A stretch of 64,000 nucleotides of DNA from Henckelia pumila (GCF_033568475.1 NC_133123.1:189137821-189201820); one strand, 5' to 3'; counted from the first letter of the stretch, positions 22,591 through 34,162 are shown. Notes: a model not told the origin generated them from the sequence alone. Program-made: numbers and translations.

Positions 22591-22892
22591 TTCTTCAAGA
22601 ACCGAAACAAGAATATTATAGTCTAAGCAAAGTTATGTCTAGATTTTAATTCAAAAGTTCAAGAAACACCTTCAACAAGTTCTGATCTTCGATTTGAAAT
22701 TAATCAAATGAAGAATCAAATTCAAGAACTTCAGAAAGATATTTATGATGTTAAAATCAAACTCACTCTTCTAAATCCTCCTTGACCAAACAATGAAGAT
22801 ATTAATTCAAATAATACTTCTCCATCTTCAAGTAAAAATACAACTCCTCAAAATTCTGATTTTGAATATGACGACAAAGAAGATAAACTTCA

Positions 22893-25040
22893 ATGTGCAT
22901 AAATAAAATTAGTCTTCAAAAATGGTACTCTCAAGGAACAATTGTTGTCAATAAACAATTCAAATTAAAAACAAAACTTTTAATTGATTCCGGTGCAGAT
23001 CAAAACTGTATCCGTGAAGGATTAATTCCAACCAAGTATTTCGAAAAAATAACCGAAAGATTATTTGGTGCAAACGGAAGTCCTTTAAAAATAAAATACA
23101 AACTCTCAAATGCACATGTGTGTAATCAAAATATTTGTTTTAAAAATATATTTTATCTTGTTAAAGATTTAGAACAAGATGTTATTCTTGGTACTCCATT
23201 TATAGTTCAATTATATCCTTTTCATGTAAATGAAAAAGGAATACATTCAATAATTTTAAATCAAGAAATTACATTTTCTTTTCTCAATCCACCAACAAGT
23301 AGAGATATACATACTCTAAAACAAGTATCTATTTTTCTAAAAATTAATAGTATAAATCTAAAAAGACAAAAACCCTCTATAAATAGATACCAGTTAATCT
23401 CATTTTTACTTACCCCTACAAAATCTCTAAAAGTAGTTCTCTCTAAGCTAGGTCTCAAGATGTCATATAAGCGCAAGAGTCCAGTTTCACAAGTTAGATC
23501 ACAAGAAGATAAGTTTTTAGTATTTGGAGATATGCCTCTTCCTTTACTTTCAGAGTCATCAAACAAATGTTTCAAGCCAAGTCAGCCTTATAACCTAGAT
23601 CAATATCAAAAAACCCTTTTAAATTCCTTATGGAATATTTCCCCCAATAATTCAAAACAAAAAGCCTTTGTTTTAAATGCTTTAGCCAATTATTTTTCTT
23701 TCCAGTACAAATCTCCTCAAACACAGCCCAAGTATTTTGTTCTCTTAAATGGTAGATTTCATGGAATTTACAATTCTCTCGAAAGATTGCAAGAATCTAT
23801 CAATGATACTCTAAACCTGTCTTTCATTCATTTGTCCAGCTGACAAATGCATTCAAGTATGCAAGAAATAGACTAGGGCCTAAATTTTTCATTGATTATA
23901 TAGCAAGATTAGATGCCTCCAGGGCTCAAGCAGTTCAAAAGCTTTCTCAATTATCTGATCCTTTTTCTATTGAATCGGATATAAAAAATTTAAAATTAAA
24001 AGAAAAGATGGTAGAACCATCAGATGAGATTTTTCAATTACAAAATGCACTTATTGCAAAAACCCAAGAGATAGAGTTTTTTAAAAAACACTATCTTATT
24101 CAAGACAATCCCAGTTCTGTTGAATTGGACAAAACCAGTCCTCTAGTTCCAATAAACCAAGCTCGAGTTTTCTTCAAAACTACATCAATACTTAGTCCTA
24201 TTCCAAATTTCATTTCTGAATATATTTATTCTTTAGCCAAGAAAAATTTTATCTCAAAATTTTCTATTATCCAAAGATGTCTTTCTTCAAACCCACAAAG
24301 TCCAGCCATTGATAATAAAACAATGATTGGAATTCACCCTTTAGATGGTCATCTTACCTATTCTCTTGTTACCACTTCAATAGTAGCCTTTTATTTTCAA
24401 GACCTTCATATCTCAAATAACCAAAAAACATTTTAATATCAATGACCTTTTCGATTTAGGATTGATTTCCCAACTCATATTCAAATATGATGCTCAATTT
24501 CAAAGTCTCAATAGTTTGTTACTAAAAGAAGCTATTCAAAATCAATTCAGTAAAAGATTCCCTTTTGTTCAATTAGAAATTGCTTCAACGGTTCCAGAAT
24601 GGATAGACACAGAACTTCACCCAGCTACCCATAGAGTATGGGTCAGAGGTCTTCAATTTTTTAATATTTTTACAGATCCAATGAAAACATTTTATATCGA
24701 CAATTGTTCAAGACCTATGGACGAACAGATGAAACATCAAAGACTCAAGACTTTTGCTTTCAAACACCATTTCCTAGACCATAGATTTGAAAATTACACT
24801 CTATTTGGATCAACTCCAATTCTCAAGGTTTACATCAAATTTGGAAGTTATCTTCAAGATTCCAAGTTCCATTTCAAAACAGAGACACAGAATATTTTTG
24901 ACAATTACTGCAAACTCTATTCAAGAATGGTTATAGACATGCTTCAAGATGACTTTGATCCAGAACCAATTAATGATGATGAGCATTATGACCTCATGGA
25001 TCTTCTAGGAGAAGAAGGATTACATAATATTGATACATAA
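22893..25040 (+). pseudogene. Protease and viroplasmin-like region, cassette 2
   Basis: Frame 22893-23843 contains an aspartic protease (LLIDSGADQNCI, then DVILGTPFI), a lysine-rich linker and the start of a viroplasmin/transactivator-like domain (KYFVLLNGRFHGIYNSLERL). A frameshift near 23815 ends it. Frames 24008-24436 and 24462-25040 (192 codons ending LLGEEGLHNIDT) carry the rest, split by a small deletion near 24434. In caulimovirids the viroplasmin protein is the translation transactivator and inclusion-body protein. No reverse transcriptase or RNase H motif lies between protease and viroplasmin. Degenerate; not expected to be functional. Confidence 0.6.
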
Positions 25041-25289
25041 TTCAATATTATGTTCAAATTCAAGATTCCTTGGAATTTTCAAAAACCCGACGAGGGAATA
25101 GTAATGAAAATACTTTCAAGAAGTTGTATTATTGTAATCAATTATTAAAAAGAAAAAACAAAACAAGAAAAAGAAAAATCAGACTACACGTGAAAAAAGC
25201 AGTAGTCAGTTGTCAAGAAAAAATACATTTCAAAAGCAGACTACACGTCAAGAAAAAGCAGTAGTCACAATTTTATTTTCAAAAGATGT

Positions 25290-25760
25290 AAAGATTATGT
25301 CGGCCAACACAAGCAATTATTTTTCTTTACGATAAAGAAAATAAAAAGAAGACAAGACATTTACTTCAAGACAAAGCAAAGGAAAAGAAGACAAGACGTC
25401 CACTTCGCCACCAAGAAAAGCAATAGAAGATAAGACGTCCACTTCGCTCAATAGTCAAGATTCTTATCAAGTGCTTTCAAGAAAGCAAACAAGACAAGAC
25501 CCTTCACCATTATTGACAAGGAAGGAATCCTACTACAGGCGTCCTTCAACTGCTATAAAATAGGCAAGACGATCAAGAGGAGAAGAGCCAATTCAAGAAC
25601 AAATTCAGGAGCCAATTTAGACAGAGCAAAACATAGAGAGATAAATTTTAATATTTTCCCTCTGTATCTGTTTTAAATTCCTCTGATTCAATTCAAGTTT
25701 TTGTATTCAATCTTTCAATAGTTTTTGTATTTCATTCTTTTAAGTTTATCAATAAAATAA
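25290..25760 (+). promoter_or_regulatory. 35S-like promoter region of cassette 2
   Basis: Two GACGTCCACTTCGC boxes (25395-25408 and 25434-25447, 39 bp apart) with an ACGT core like bZIP/as-1 sites. Then come CAAGACCCTTC, TATA box CTATAAAATAGG (25553-25564) and a poly(A) signal AATAAA at 25751-25756. The spacing from TATA to AATAAA (about 190 bp) matches the terminally redundant R region of pararetroviral 35S transcripts. Activity is inferred. It faces right, away from the palindrome centre. Confidence 0.55.
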
Positions 25761-25918
25761 TTCTTCGATCAATCCATCTGTCTACTTCTTTTACTAGTAC
25801 AATCATGCCTTTCCGCCGCTTCGATACCCTGTCCCCTTGTCGTCCTGGTACATCACCGTAAGAAGCATAAGTTTCTTCATATCGGTTTAGTTCAAGTAGC
25901 ACTAAAGCCTTTATTATA

Positions 25919-26390
25919 TAGCAAGGCTTCAACTTTTAGGTAGCGTATCGCATAAAATGTATTAATAATAAATCCAAACATTTTGCTATCAATAAAAATA
26001 CATGCGAGCATATACGAAGACTTCAACTTCTAGCTAGGTGGCGTATCGAATAAAATGTATTAATAATAAATCCAAACATTTTGCTATCAATAGAAATACA
26101 TGCTAGCATGTACGAAGACTTCAACTTCTAGCTAGGTAGCGTATCGAATAAAATGTATTAATAATAAATTTAAACATTTTGCTATCAATAGAAATACTTG
26201 TGTATTTGATCTCTTTAATTTAATGTGTATTTTATCTCTACAATATATATATATTTCATGATTTCAATTATTGAACCAATATCCGAGCATATACCAATGC
26301 AAGACTCCAACTTCTACGTAGCGTATGGAATAAAATGTATTAATAATAAATCCAAACATTTTGCTATCAATAGAAATACTTGTGTATTTT
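25919..26390. repeat. Four-copy tandem repeat (right arm)
   Basis: Inverted copy of the array at 19000-19466, with the same four degenerate units. Confidence 0.8.
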
Positions 26391-26424
26391 ATATTAATAT
26401 TGATGAGTTGTTACACAATTTGAC

Positions 26425-27410
26425 TTTTTTCCGAACTCAAGCCCAGTGACTCAATTCATTTGGGTCCCATATTATTTAGTTATTTATTTAGACACTTTAT
26501 CAAGGCCCATATATTTTTAAAAGCTCATAAGAGGCTCAAGCCCATAAAACTCTTCGACTATCTAGAAATAGCTCAAATTCTCTCATTCTTAAGGTACACA
26601 CTCTATAGTCACATGTTCTAGTTCTCTAGAACGTTTATTGGGCAAATAATGACTTGAGCGTCGGAGTGTCTTCGTCGGGCAACCCCTGGCGCCACTCACT
26701 TTGCTTTGTGATGCAGGTGACAACCCACGAAGTTCGGTCTTTGTAACAGTTCGAGTATTATCCGGTTATCCAGATCTCCACAAATTACCCAAATTCTCTC
26801 CAATCAGGTAATGTCAATTTTTTGCTACATCAGCTTGGCGCCATCTATGGAAAATTGTTCACTGCATCATTGAGAATGCATACTCCATCACAAACAAATA
26901 AAAAAAATAATCGCAATGGAGACCCACCTCCAATTTCCAAACCACCGCCTGGATTTAGTTTCACGCAGAAAACATTGACAGCCTTAATGGAAGGAACATC
27001 CACACGCGCAACGATTGAAGCGGTCGCTTAGTTCATGGAATCCCGTCAACTCCGAAGCACATACAAGAGAACTCATTGAAGAGAGCTCTCATCTCATGAC
27101 CTCGGTAACAAAGAACCAAAGAAAACTAAGTCTAAAGTGAATGACAAAGATCCTGATGGGAACGAGAAAAATACTACTCCTAAAGAGGGGGAAGCAAGTG
27201 CGCTCTCACAGTTCACGACATCTCTGACGAAAACAAAACCACCAATCCAACCCGTGGAGATGGATCTCACACGTATGTAACTGGAGAGAATTCGTCAACA
27301 ATCTTGCCTGTACGTCGAAGCCCCTTCACTAACGTCATTCTATCTGAAGCATTGCCTAAGGGAGTCCAAATCCCCAGCCTACCTGAGTTCGATGGAACTA
27401 GCGATGTTAA
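26425..27410 (+). mobile_element. Tat-type Ty3/gypsy relic: LTR end, primer site, gag start (right arm)
   Basis: LTR-like sequence with the phrase GACTTGAGCGTCGGAGTG (near 26650) typical of Tat LTRs, then TGGCGCCATCTATGG at 26836-26850 as primer-site phrase. A gag start (MHTPSQTNKKNNRNGDPPP from about 26878) has a stop at 27031, and the gag phrase LPEFDGTSD lies near 27380-27410. Truncated there by AT-rich DNA. Confidence 0.65.
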
Positions 27411-27689
27411 ATTCTACTTTAACTTCTACAATTTTTACCCAAAAGCAAGAAGCTAAAATTTGATGCTTTATTGGCTGATAATTTTTTGTTTAAGATATAA
27501 AATTACAAGTTGACATATATACCTTTAATAAACTTATCATATTACATATGTTTTTTTTTTATTATTTTTTAATATTTTTTTAATTTTACATTATTATTAC
27601 AAGTATTTTTTTAAAATTTTTTTAAATTTTACATTATTATTACAACCATTTTTTAAAATTTATATATTACATTTTCATACATTTTTGTA
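27411..27689. other. AT-rich spacer in right arm
   Basis: Inverse of 17696-17975. Poly-T and ATTATTATTACA repeats; includes the MULE flank CATTTTTGTA. No gene. Confidence 0.6.
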
Positions 27690-28247
27690 GGGAAAATTAG
27701 CATTTTGGTCCTGTATGTTGGCTTATTTTTGGTTTTGGTCCTGTATGTTGGCTTGTTTTGGAAAAGATCCTGTAACTCGATTTTGTTTTTGGATTTAGTC
27801 CTATATGTTGCCTTATTTTGGTTTTGGTCCTGTAAGTTGGTTTATTTTTTGGTTTTCGTCTTGTATGTTATCATGTTTTGAAATTTAGAAGTTGATCTCT
27901 AATTATTTTTGTAATAAATATTTTTTATTCTTTCATGTTTTATCTTCTTACTGGTTTGAGATAATTACAACTAACTAATAAAAAAAATATTTGTTTACGC
28001 TTAAACTTTTTTTAATCTAAATAATTTAATAAAATCTAAAATATGTTAATTTAATGTATTAAATGTAACATACTTTTGTTATTTTAAAAAGTAACAAAAA
28101 ACATTCATTTATATCGTTCTCAACTATAACTTCGATTTTTTTATTTATTTGGTACTAAGTGTTCACCCACTTAGCACCTATTAATGATCATATAAATAAG
28201 TTCCAACCTAAATTAACAAAATTAGCTAAAAAACTAAAAATATATTT
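27690..28247. mobile_element. Half copy of the MULE-like element, cut at the palindrome edge
   Basis: Starts GGGAAAATTAGCATTTTGGTCC and is the exact inverse of 17138-17695, the right half of the element at 16401. It ends inside the element, where cassette 3 sequence starts. A half element with one intact end and flank shows the inversion copied a pre-existing insertion. Confidence 0.85.
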
Positions 28248-30139
28248 ATCTTGTTAAAGATTTAGAACAAGATGTTATTCTTGGTACTCCATTTATAGTT
28301 CAATTATATCCTTTTCATGTAAATGAAAAAGGAATACATTCAATAATTTTAAATCAAGAAATTACATTTTCTTTTCTCAATCCACCAACAAGTAGAGATA
28401 TACATACTCTAAAACAAGTATCTATTTTTCTAAAAATTAATAGTATAAATCTAAAAAGACAAAAACCCTCTATAAATAGATACCAGTTAATCTCATTTTT
28501 ACTTACCCCTACAAAATCTCTAAAAGTAGTTCTCTCTAAGCTAGGTCTCAAGATGTCATATAAGCGCAAGAGTCCAGTTTCACAAGTTAGATCACAAGAA
28601 GATAAGTTTTTAGTATTTGGAGATATGCCTCTTCCTTTACTTTCAGAGTCATCAAACAAATGTTTCAAGCCAAGTCAGCCTTATAACCTAGATCAATATC
28701 AAAAAACCCTTTTAAATTCCTTATGGAATATTTCCCCCAATAATTCAAAACAAAAAGCCTTTGTTTTAAATGCTTTAGCCAATTATTTTTCTTTCCAGTA
28801 CAAATCTCCTCAAACACAGCCCAAGTATTTTGTTCTCTTAAATGGTAGATTTCCTGGAATTTACAATTCTCTCAAAAGATTGCAAGAATATATCAATGAT
28901 ACTCTAAACCATGTCTTTCATTCATTTGTCCAGCTGACAGATGGATTCAAGTATGCAAGAAATAGACTAGGGCCTAAATTTTTCATTGATTATGCAGCAG
29001 GATTAGATGCCTCCAGGGCTCAAGCAGTTCAAAAGCTTTCTCAATTCTCTGATCCTTTTTCTATTGAATCAGATATCAAAAATTTAAAATTAAAAGAAAA
29101 GATGGTAGAACCATCAGATGAGATTTTTCAATTACGAAATGCACTTATTGCAAAAACCCAAGAGATAGAGTTTCTTTAAAAACACTATCTTATTCAGAAC
29201 AATCCCAGTTCTTTTGAATTGGACAAAACTAGTCCATTAGTTCCAATAAACCAAGCTCGAGTTTTCTTCAAAACTACATCAATACTTAGCCCTCTTCCAA
29301 ATTTCATTTCTGAATACATTTATTCTTTAGCAAAGAAAAATTTTATCTCAAAATTTTCTATTATCCAAAGATGTCTTTCTTCAAACCCACAAAGTCCAGC
29401 CATTGATATTAAAACAATGATTGTAATGCGCCCTTTAGATGGCCATCTCACCTATTCTCTTGTTACCACTTCAATAGTAGCCTTTTATTTTCAAGACCTT
29501 CATATCTCAAATAACCAAACAACATTTGATCTTAATATCAATGACCTTTTCGATTTAGGATTGATTTCCCAACACATATTCAAAGATGATGCTCAATTTC
29601 AAAGTCTCAATAGTTCGTTACTAAAAGAAGCTATTCAAAATCAATTCAGTAAAGTTTTCCCTTTTGTTCAATTAGAAATTGCTTCAACGGTTCCAGAATG
29701 GATAGACACGGAACTTCACCCAGCTACCCATAGAGTATGGGTCAGAGGTCTTCAATATTTCAATATTTTTGCAGATCAAATGAAAATAATTTATATCGAC
29801 AATTGTTCTAGACCTATGGACGAACAGATGAAACATCAAAGACTCAAGACTTTTGCTTTCAAACACCATTTTCTAGACCACAGATGTGAAAATTACACTC
29901 TGTTTGGATCAACTCCAATTCTCAAGTTTTACATCAAATTTGGAAGTTATCTTCAAGATTCCAAGTTCCATTTCAAAACAGAGACACCAGATATTTTTGA
30001 TAATTACTGCAAACTATATTCAAGAATGGTTATAGACATGCTTCAAGATGACTTTGATCCAGAACCAATTAATGATGATGATCATTATGACCTCATGGAT
30101 CTTCTAGGAGAAGAAGGATTACATAATATTGATACATAA
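28245..30139 (+). pseudogene. Viroplasmin-like region, cassette 3
   Basis: Frame from the truncated protease end (DVILGTPFI) through linker and KYFVLLNGRFPGIYNS up to a stop at 29179. A one-base shift at a run of A (29170-29180) separates it from frame 29219-30139. That frame is 306 codons and runs without the break seen in cassette 2, ending LLGEEGLHNIDT. The length of uninterrupted coding sequence makes this one of the better kept copies, but it lacks the protease active site and any reverse transcriptase. Confidence 0.6.
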
Positions 30140-30379
30140 TTCAATATTATGTTCAAATTCAAGATTCCTTGGAATTTTCAAAAACTCGGGGTGGGAATAG
30201 TAATGACAATACTTTCAAGAAGTTTTATTATTGTAATCAATTATTAAAAAGAAAAAACAAAACAAGAAAAATAAAATAAGACTACACGTGAAAAAAACAG
30301 TAGTCAGTTGCCAAGAAAAAATACATTTCAAAAGCAGACTACACGTCAAGAAAAAGTAGTAATCACAATTTTATTTTCA

Positions 30380-30870
30380 AAAGATGTAAAGATTATGTCG
30401 GCCAACACAAGCAATTATTTTTCTTTACGATAGAAAAAAAAAAAAGACAAGACATTTTCTTCAAGACAAAGCAAAGGAAAAGAAGACAAGATGTCTTCGC
30501 CACCAAGAAAATCAAAAGAAGATAAGACGTCCACTTCGCTCAATAGTAAAGATTTCCATCAAGTGCTTTCAAGAAAGCAAACAAGACAAGACCCTTCACA
30601 ATTATTGACAAGGAAGGAATCCTACTACAGGCGTCTCTCAACTGCTATAAAATAGACAGGATGATCAAAAGGAAAGAAGAGCCAATTCAAGAACAAATTC
30701 AGGAGCCAATTTAGACAGAGCAAAACATAGAGAGATAAATTTTAATATTTTTCCTCTGTATCTGTTTTAAATTACTCTGATTCAATTCAAGTTTTTGTAT
30801 CCAATCTTTCAATAGTTTTTGTATTTAATTATTTCAATTTTATCAATAAAATAATTCTTAGATCAATCCA
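30380..30870 (+). promoter_or_regulatory. 35S-like promoter region of cassette 3
   Basis: TATA box CTATAAAATAGA near 30644-30655, one GACGTCCACTTCGC box near 30526-30539, a decayed second box, and AATAAA near 30845. Transcription would run into cassette 4. Confidence 0.5.
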
Positions 30871-30948
30871 TCTGTATCCTTCTTTTACTAGTACAATCAT
30901 GCCTTTTCGCAGCTTCCATACCCTGTCCCCCCGTCGTCCTGGTACATC

Positions 30949-33900
30949 TGGTATGCAGGATTACCAAAACTCTTTGCTGAAAGAGTTAGGGAATCTATTC
31001 GCACGCAAAATGCAAATTCAATTCCTTATCCTTCTCTAACTTATGGAGAAATCATAAGTTACATCAATGTCGAAGGATTAGCTTTGTGCAATGATTTAAA
31101 AATTAAAGAAAAACTCAAACGGGAGCATAATGAGAGCAGAAGAGAACTTGGTTCCTTTTGTACTCAATATGGTTTCGAACAATTACTTCCTCCTTCAAGA
31201 AAACATAATAAAAAAAATAAACATAAATTTCAAAGAAAGTTTTACAAGAAATCTTATGAAAGAAATTATTTTGAAAATTCAAGATATTCAAAACCTTTTA
31301 AAAAATCAAAAACTTTTTATAAAAATTCAAAAAATCATTTCAAAAATAAAACTAACCAAGTTACATGTTTTAAATGTAAACTTGGACATTATTCAAATAA
31401 ATGTCCAATGCAAGCAAAAATCAATGAACTTCAAATAGATGATGATTTTAAAAATTAATTATTAACTTTAATTCCTTCATCTTCTCATGATAATCAAGAA
31501 GATATTCTTTTTCCTATTCAAGAAGAATCTGATTCTGATTATTCAAGTTCTTCTTCTTTAGAAGAAGGAAAAGAATTTTGTAATTGCAATAATGAAGTTT
31601 GTGATTGCAAATCTACAATAAATGTTATCACAAATGAACAATAAATATTACAAGATGTTATTAGTAAAATAACTGATCCAAAATTAAAAGCTAAATTTGA
31701 AAATCTTCTTCAAGAACCGAAACAAGAATATTATATTCTAAACAAAGTTATGTCTAGATTTAATTTAAAAGTTCAAGAAACACCTTCAACAAGTTCTAAT
31801 CTTCGATTTGAAATTAATCAAATGAAGAATCAAATTCAAGAAATTCAGAAAGATATTTCTGATGTTAACATCGAACTCACTCTTCTAAATCCTCCTTTAC
31901 TAAATAATGAAGATATTAATTCAAATAATACTTCTCCATCTTCAAGTAAAAATACAACTCCTCAAAATTCTGATTTTGAATATGAAGACAAAGAAGATAA
32001 ACTTCAATGTGTCATAAATAAAAATAGTCTTCAAAAATGGTACTCTCAAAGAACAATTGTTGTCAATAAAAAATTCAAATTAAAAACAAAACTTTTAATT
32101 GATTCCGGTGCAGATCAAAACTGTATCCATGAAGGATTAATTCCAACCAAGTATTTCGAAAAAACAACCGAAAGATTAATTGGTGCAAACGAAAGTCTTT
32201 TAAAAATAAAATACAAACTCTCAAATGCACATGTGTGTAATTAAAATATTTGTTTTAAAAAATATATTTTATCTTGTTAAAGATTTAGAACAAGATGTTA
32301 TTCTTGGTACTCCATTTATAGCTCAATTATATCCTTTTCATGTAAATGAAAAAGGAATACATTCAATAATTTTGAATCAAGAAATTACATTTCCTTTTCT
32401 CAATCCACCAACAAGTAGAGATATACATACTCTAAAACAAGTATTTATTTTTCAAAAAATTAATAGTATAAATCTAAAAAGACAAAAACCCTCTATAAAT
32501 AGATACCAGTTAATCTCATTTTTACTCACCCCTACAAAAACTCTAAAAGTAGTTCTCTCTAAGCTAGATCTCAAGATGTCATATAAGCGCAAGAGTCCAG
32601 TTTCACAAGTTAGATCACAAGAAGATAAATTTTTAGTATTTGGAGATATGTCTCTTCCTTTACTTCCAGAGTCATCAAACAAATGTTTCAACCCAAGCCA
32701 GCCTTATAACCTAGATCAATATAAAAAAACACTTTTAAATTCCTTATGGAATATTTCCCCCAATAATTCAAAACAAAAAGCCTTTGTTTTAAATGCTTTA
32801 GCCAATTATTTCTCTTTCCAGTACAAATCTCCTCAAACACAGCCCAAGTATTTTGTTCTCTTAAATGGTAGATTTCCTGGAATTTACAATTCTATCAAAA
32901 GATTGCAAGAATCTATCAATGATACTTTAAACCATGTCTTTCATTCATTTGTCCAGCTGACAGATGCATTCAAGTATGCAAGAAATAGACTAGGGCCTAA
33001 ATTTTTCATTCATTATGCAGCAAGATTTGATGCCTCCAGGGCTCAAGAAGATCAAAAGCTTTCTTAATTATCTGATCCTTTTTCTATTGAATCAGATATC
33101 AAAAATTTAAAATTAAAAGAAAAGATGGTAGAACCATCAGATGAGATTTTTCAATTACAAAATGCACTTATTGCAAAAACCCAAGAGATAGAGTTTCTTA
33201 AAAAACACTATCTTATTCAGAACAATCCCAGTTCTGTTGAATTGGAAAAAACCAGTCCATTAGTTCCAATAAACCAAGCTCGAGTTTTCTTCAAAACTAC
33301 ATCAATACTTAGTCCTCTTCCAAATTTCATTTCTGAATATATTTATTCTTTAGCCAAGAAAAATTTTATCTCAAAATTTTCTATTATCCAAAGATGTCTT
33401 TCTTCAAACCCACAAAGTCCAACCATTGATATTAAAACAATGATTGGAATGCACCCTTTAGATGGTCATCTCACCTATACTCTTGTTACCACTTCAATAG
33501 TAGCCTTTTATTTTCAAGACCTTCATATCTCAAATAATCAAACAACATTTGATCTTAATATCAATGACCTTTTCGATTTATGATTGATTTCCCAACTAAT
33601 ATTCAAAGATGATGCTCAATTTCAAAGTCTCAATAGTACGTTACTAAAAGAAGCTATTAAAAATCAATTCAGTAAAGGTTTCCCTTTTGTTCAATTAGAA
33701 ATTGCTTCAACGGTTTCAGAATGGATAGACACAGAACTTCACCCAGCTACCCATAGAGTATGGGTCAGAGGTCTTCAATTTTTCAATATTTTTACAGATC
33801 CAATGAAAACAATTTATATCGACAATTGTTCAAGACCTATGGACGAACAGATGAAACATCAAAGATTCAAGACTTTTGCTTTCAAACACCATTTCCTAGA

Positions 33901-34162
33901 CCACAAATGGGAAAATTACACTCTGTTTGGATCAACTCGAATTCTCAAGGATTACATCAAATTTGGAAGTTATCTTCAAGATTCCAAGTTCCATTTCAAA
34001 ATAGAGACACCGGATATTTTTTACAATGACTGCAAACTCTATTCAAGAATGGTTATAGACATGCTTCAAGATGACTTTGATCCAGAACCAATCAATGATG
34101 ATGAGAATTATGACCTCATGGATCTTCTAGGAGAAGAAGGATTACATAATATTGATACATAA
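30949..34162 (+). pseudogene. Coat-protein tail, protease and viroplasmin-like region, cassette 4
   Basis: A coat-protein-like stretch (LTYGEIISYINVEG, ELGSFCTQYGF) leads into a basic region and a CCHC knuckle CFKCKLGHYSNKC (stop at 31458). An acidic linker with stops follows, then frame 31750-32244 with a predicted coiled segment and the protease motif LLIDSGADQNCI. A one-base shift near 32240 moves to frame 32225-33067, with DVILGTPFI and viroplasmin-like KYFVLLNGRFPGIYNS. Frames 33125-33583 and 33584-34162 follow, separated by a TGA. CCHC plus DSGAD protease plus viroplasmin points to Caulimoviridae rather than an LTR element. Not functional as it stands. Confidence 0.62.

Larger units (their letters stand above)
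19533..22593 (-). mobile_element. Endogenous caulimovirid-like cassette 1 (minus)
   Basis: Degenerate pararetrovirus-like segment. On the minus strand it runs from a broken coat-protein tail (inner end, 22593) through protease and viroplasmin-like regions, to a promoter-like intergenic region and a conserved terminus (GTCGTCCTGGTACATC, left end 19533). No reverse transcriptase, movement protein or most of the coat protein. It joins cassette 2 head to head at 22588-22593. Confidence 0.65.
22588..25854 (+). mobile_element. Endogenous caulimovirid-like cassette 2 (plus), chimeric
   Basis: Same layout as cassette 1 but on the plus strand: coat-protein tail, protease, viroplasmin-like region, promoter-like region, terminus GTCGTCCTGGTACATC ending at 25854. 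From 22588 to about 23718-23760 it matches cassette 3; beyond that it is the exact inverse of cassette 1. It is therefore a mosaic made at the palindrome. Confidence 0.65.
23718..28247. repeat. Right arm of giant inverted repeat
   Basis: Reverse complement of 17138-21669, 2 bp shorter because of one TA unit near 26240. The inner limit is set by a mismatch with the left arm at 23717. The outer limit is where the MULE half stops and cassette 3 sequence begins (28245-28248). Confidence 0.9.
28245..30948 (+). mobile_element. Endogenous caulimovirid-like cassette 3 (plus), 5'-truncated
   Basis: Starts inside the protease region (ATCTTGTTAAAGATTTAG) at the junction with the MULE half. It continues through viroplasmin-like frames, promoter-like region and terminus GTCGTCCTGGTACATC (30948). 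The first 609 bp are identical to 23152-23760. It is followed directly by cassette 4, head to tail. Confidence 0.65.

Noticed and set aside
17138-28247. Palindrome as a pure assembly or foldback-read artefact
   Set aside because: A foldback artefact would give a symmetrical mirror. Here the inner 2 kb are two different copies, one arm is mosaic, and the far end rejoins at a microhomology with a 609-bp duplication. An artefact is still possible at a single junction and needs read support.
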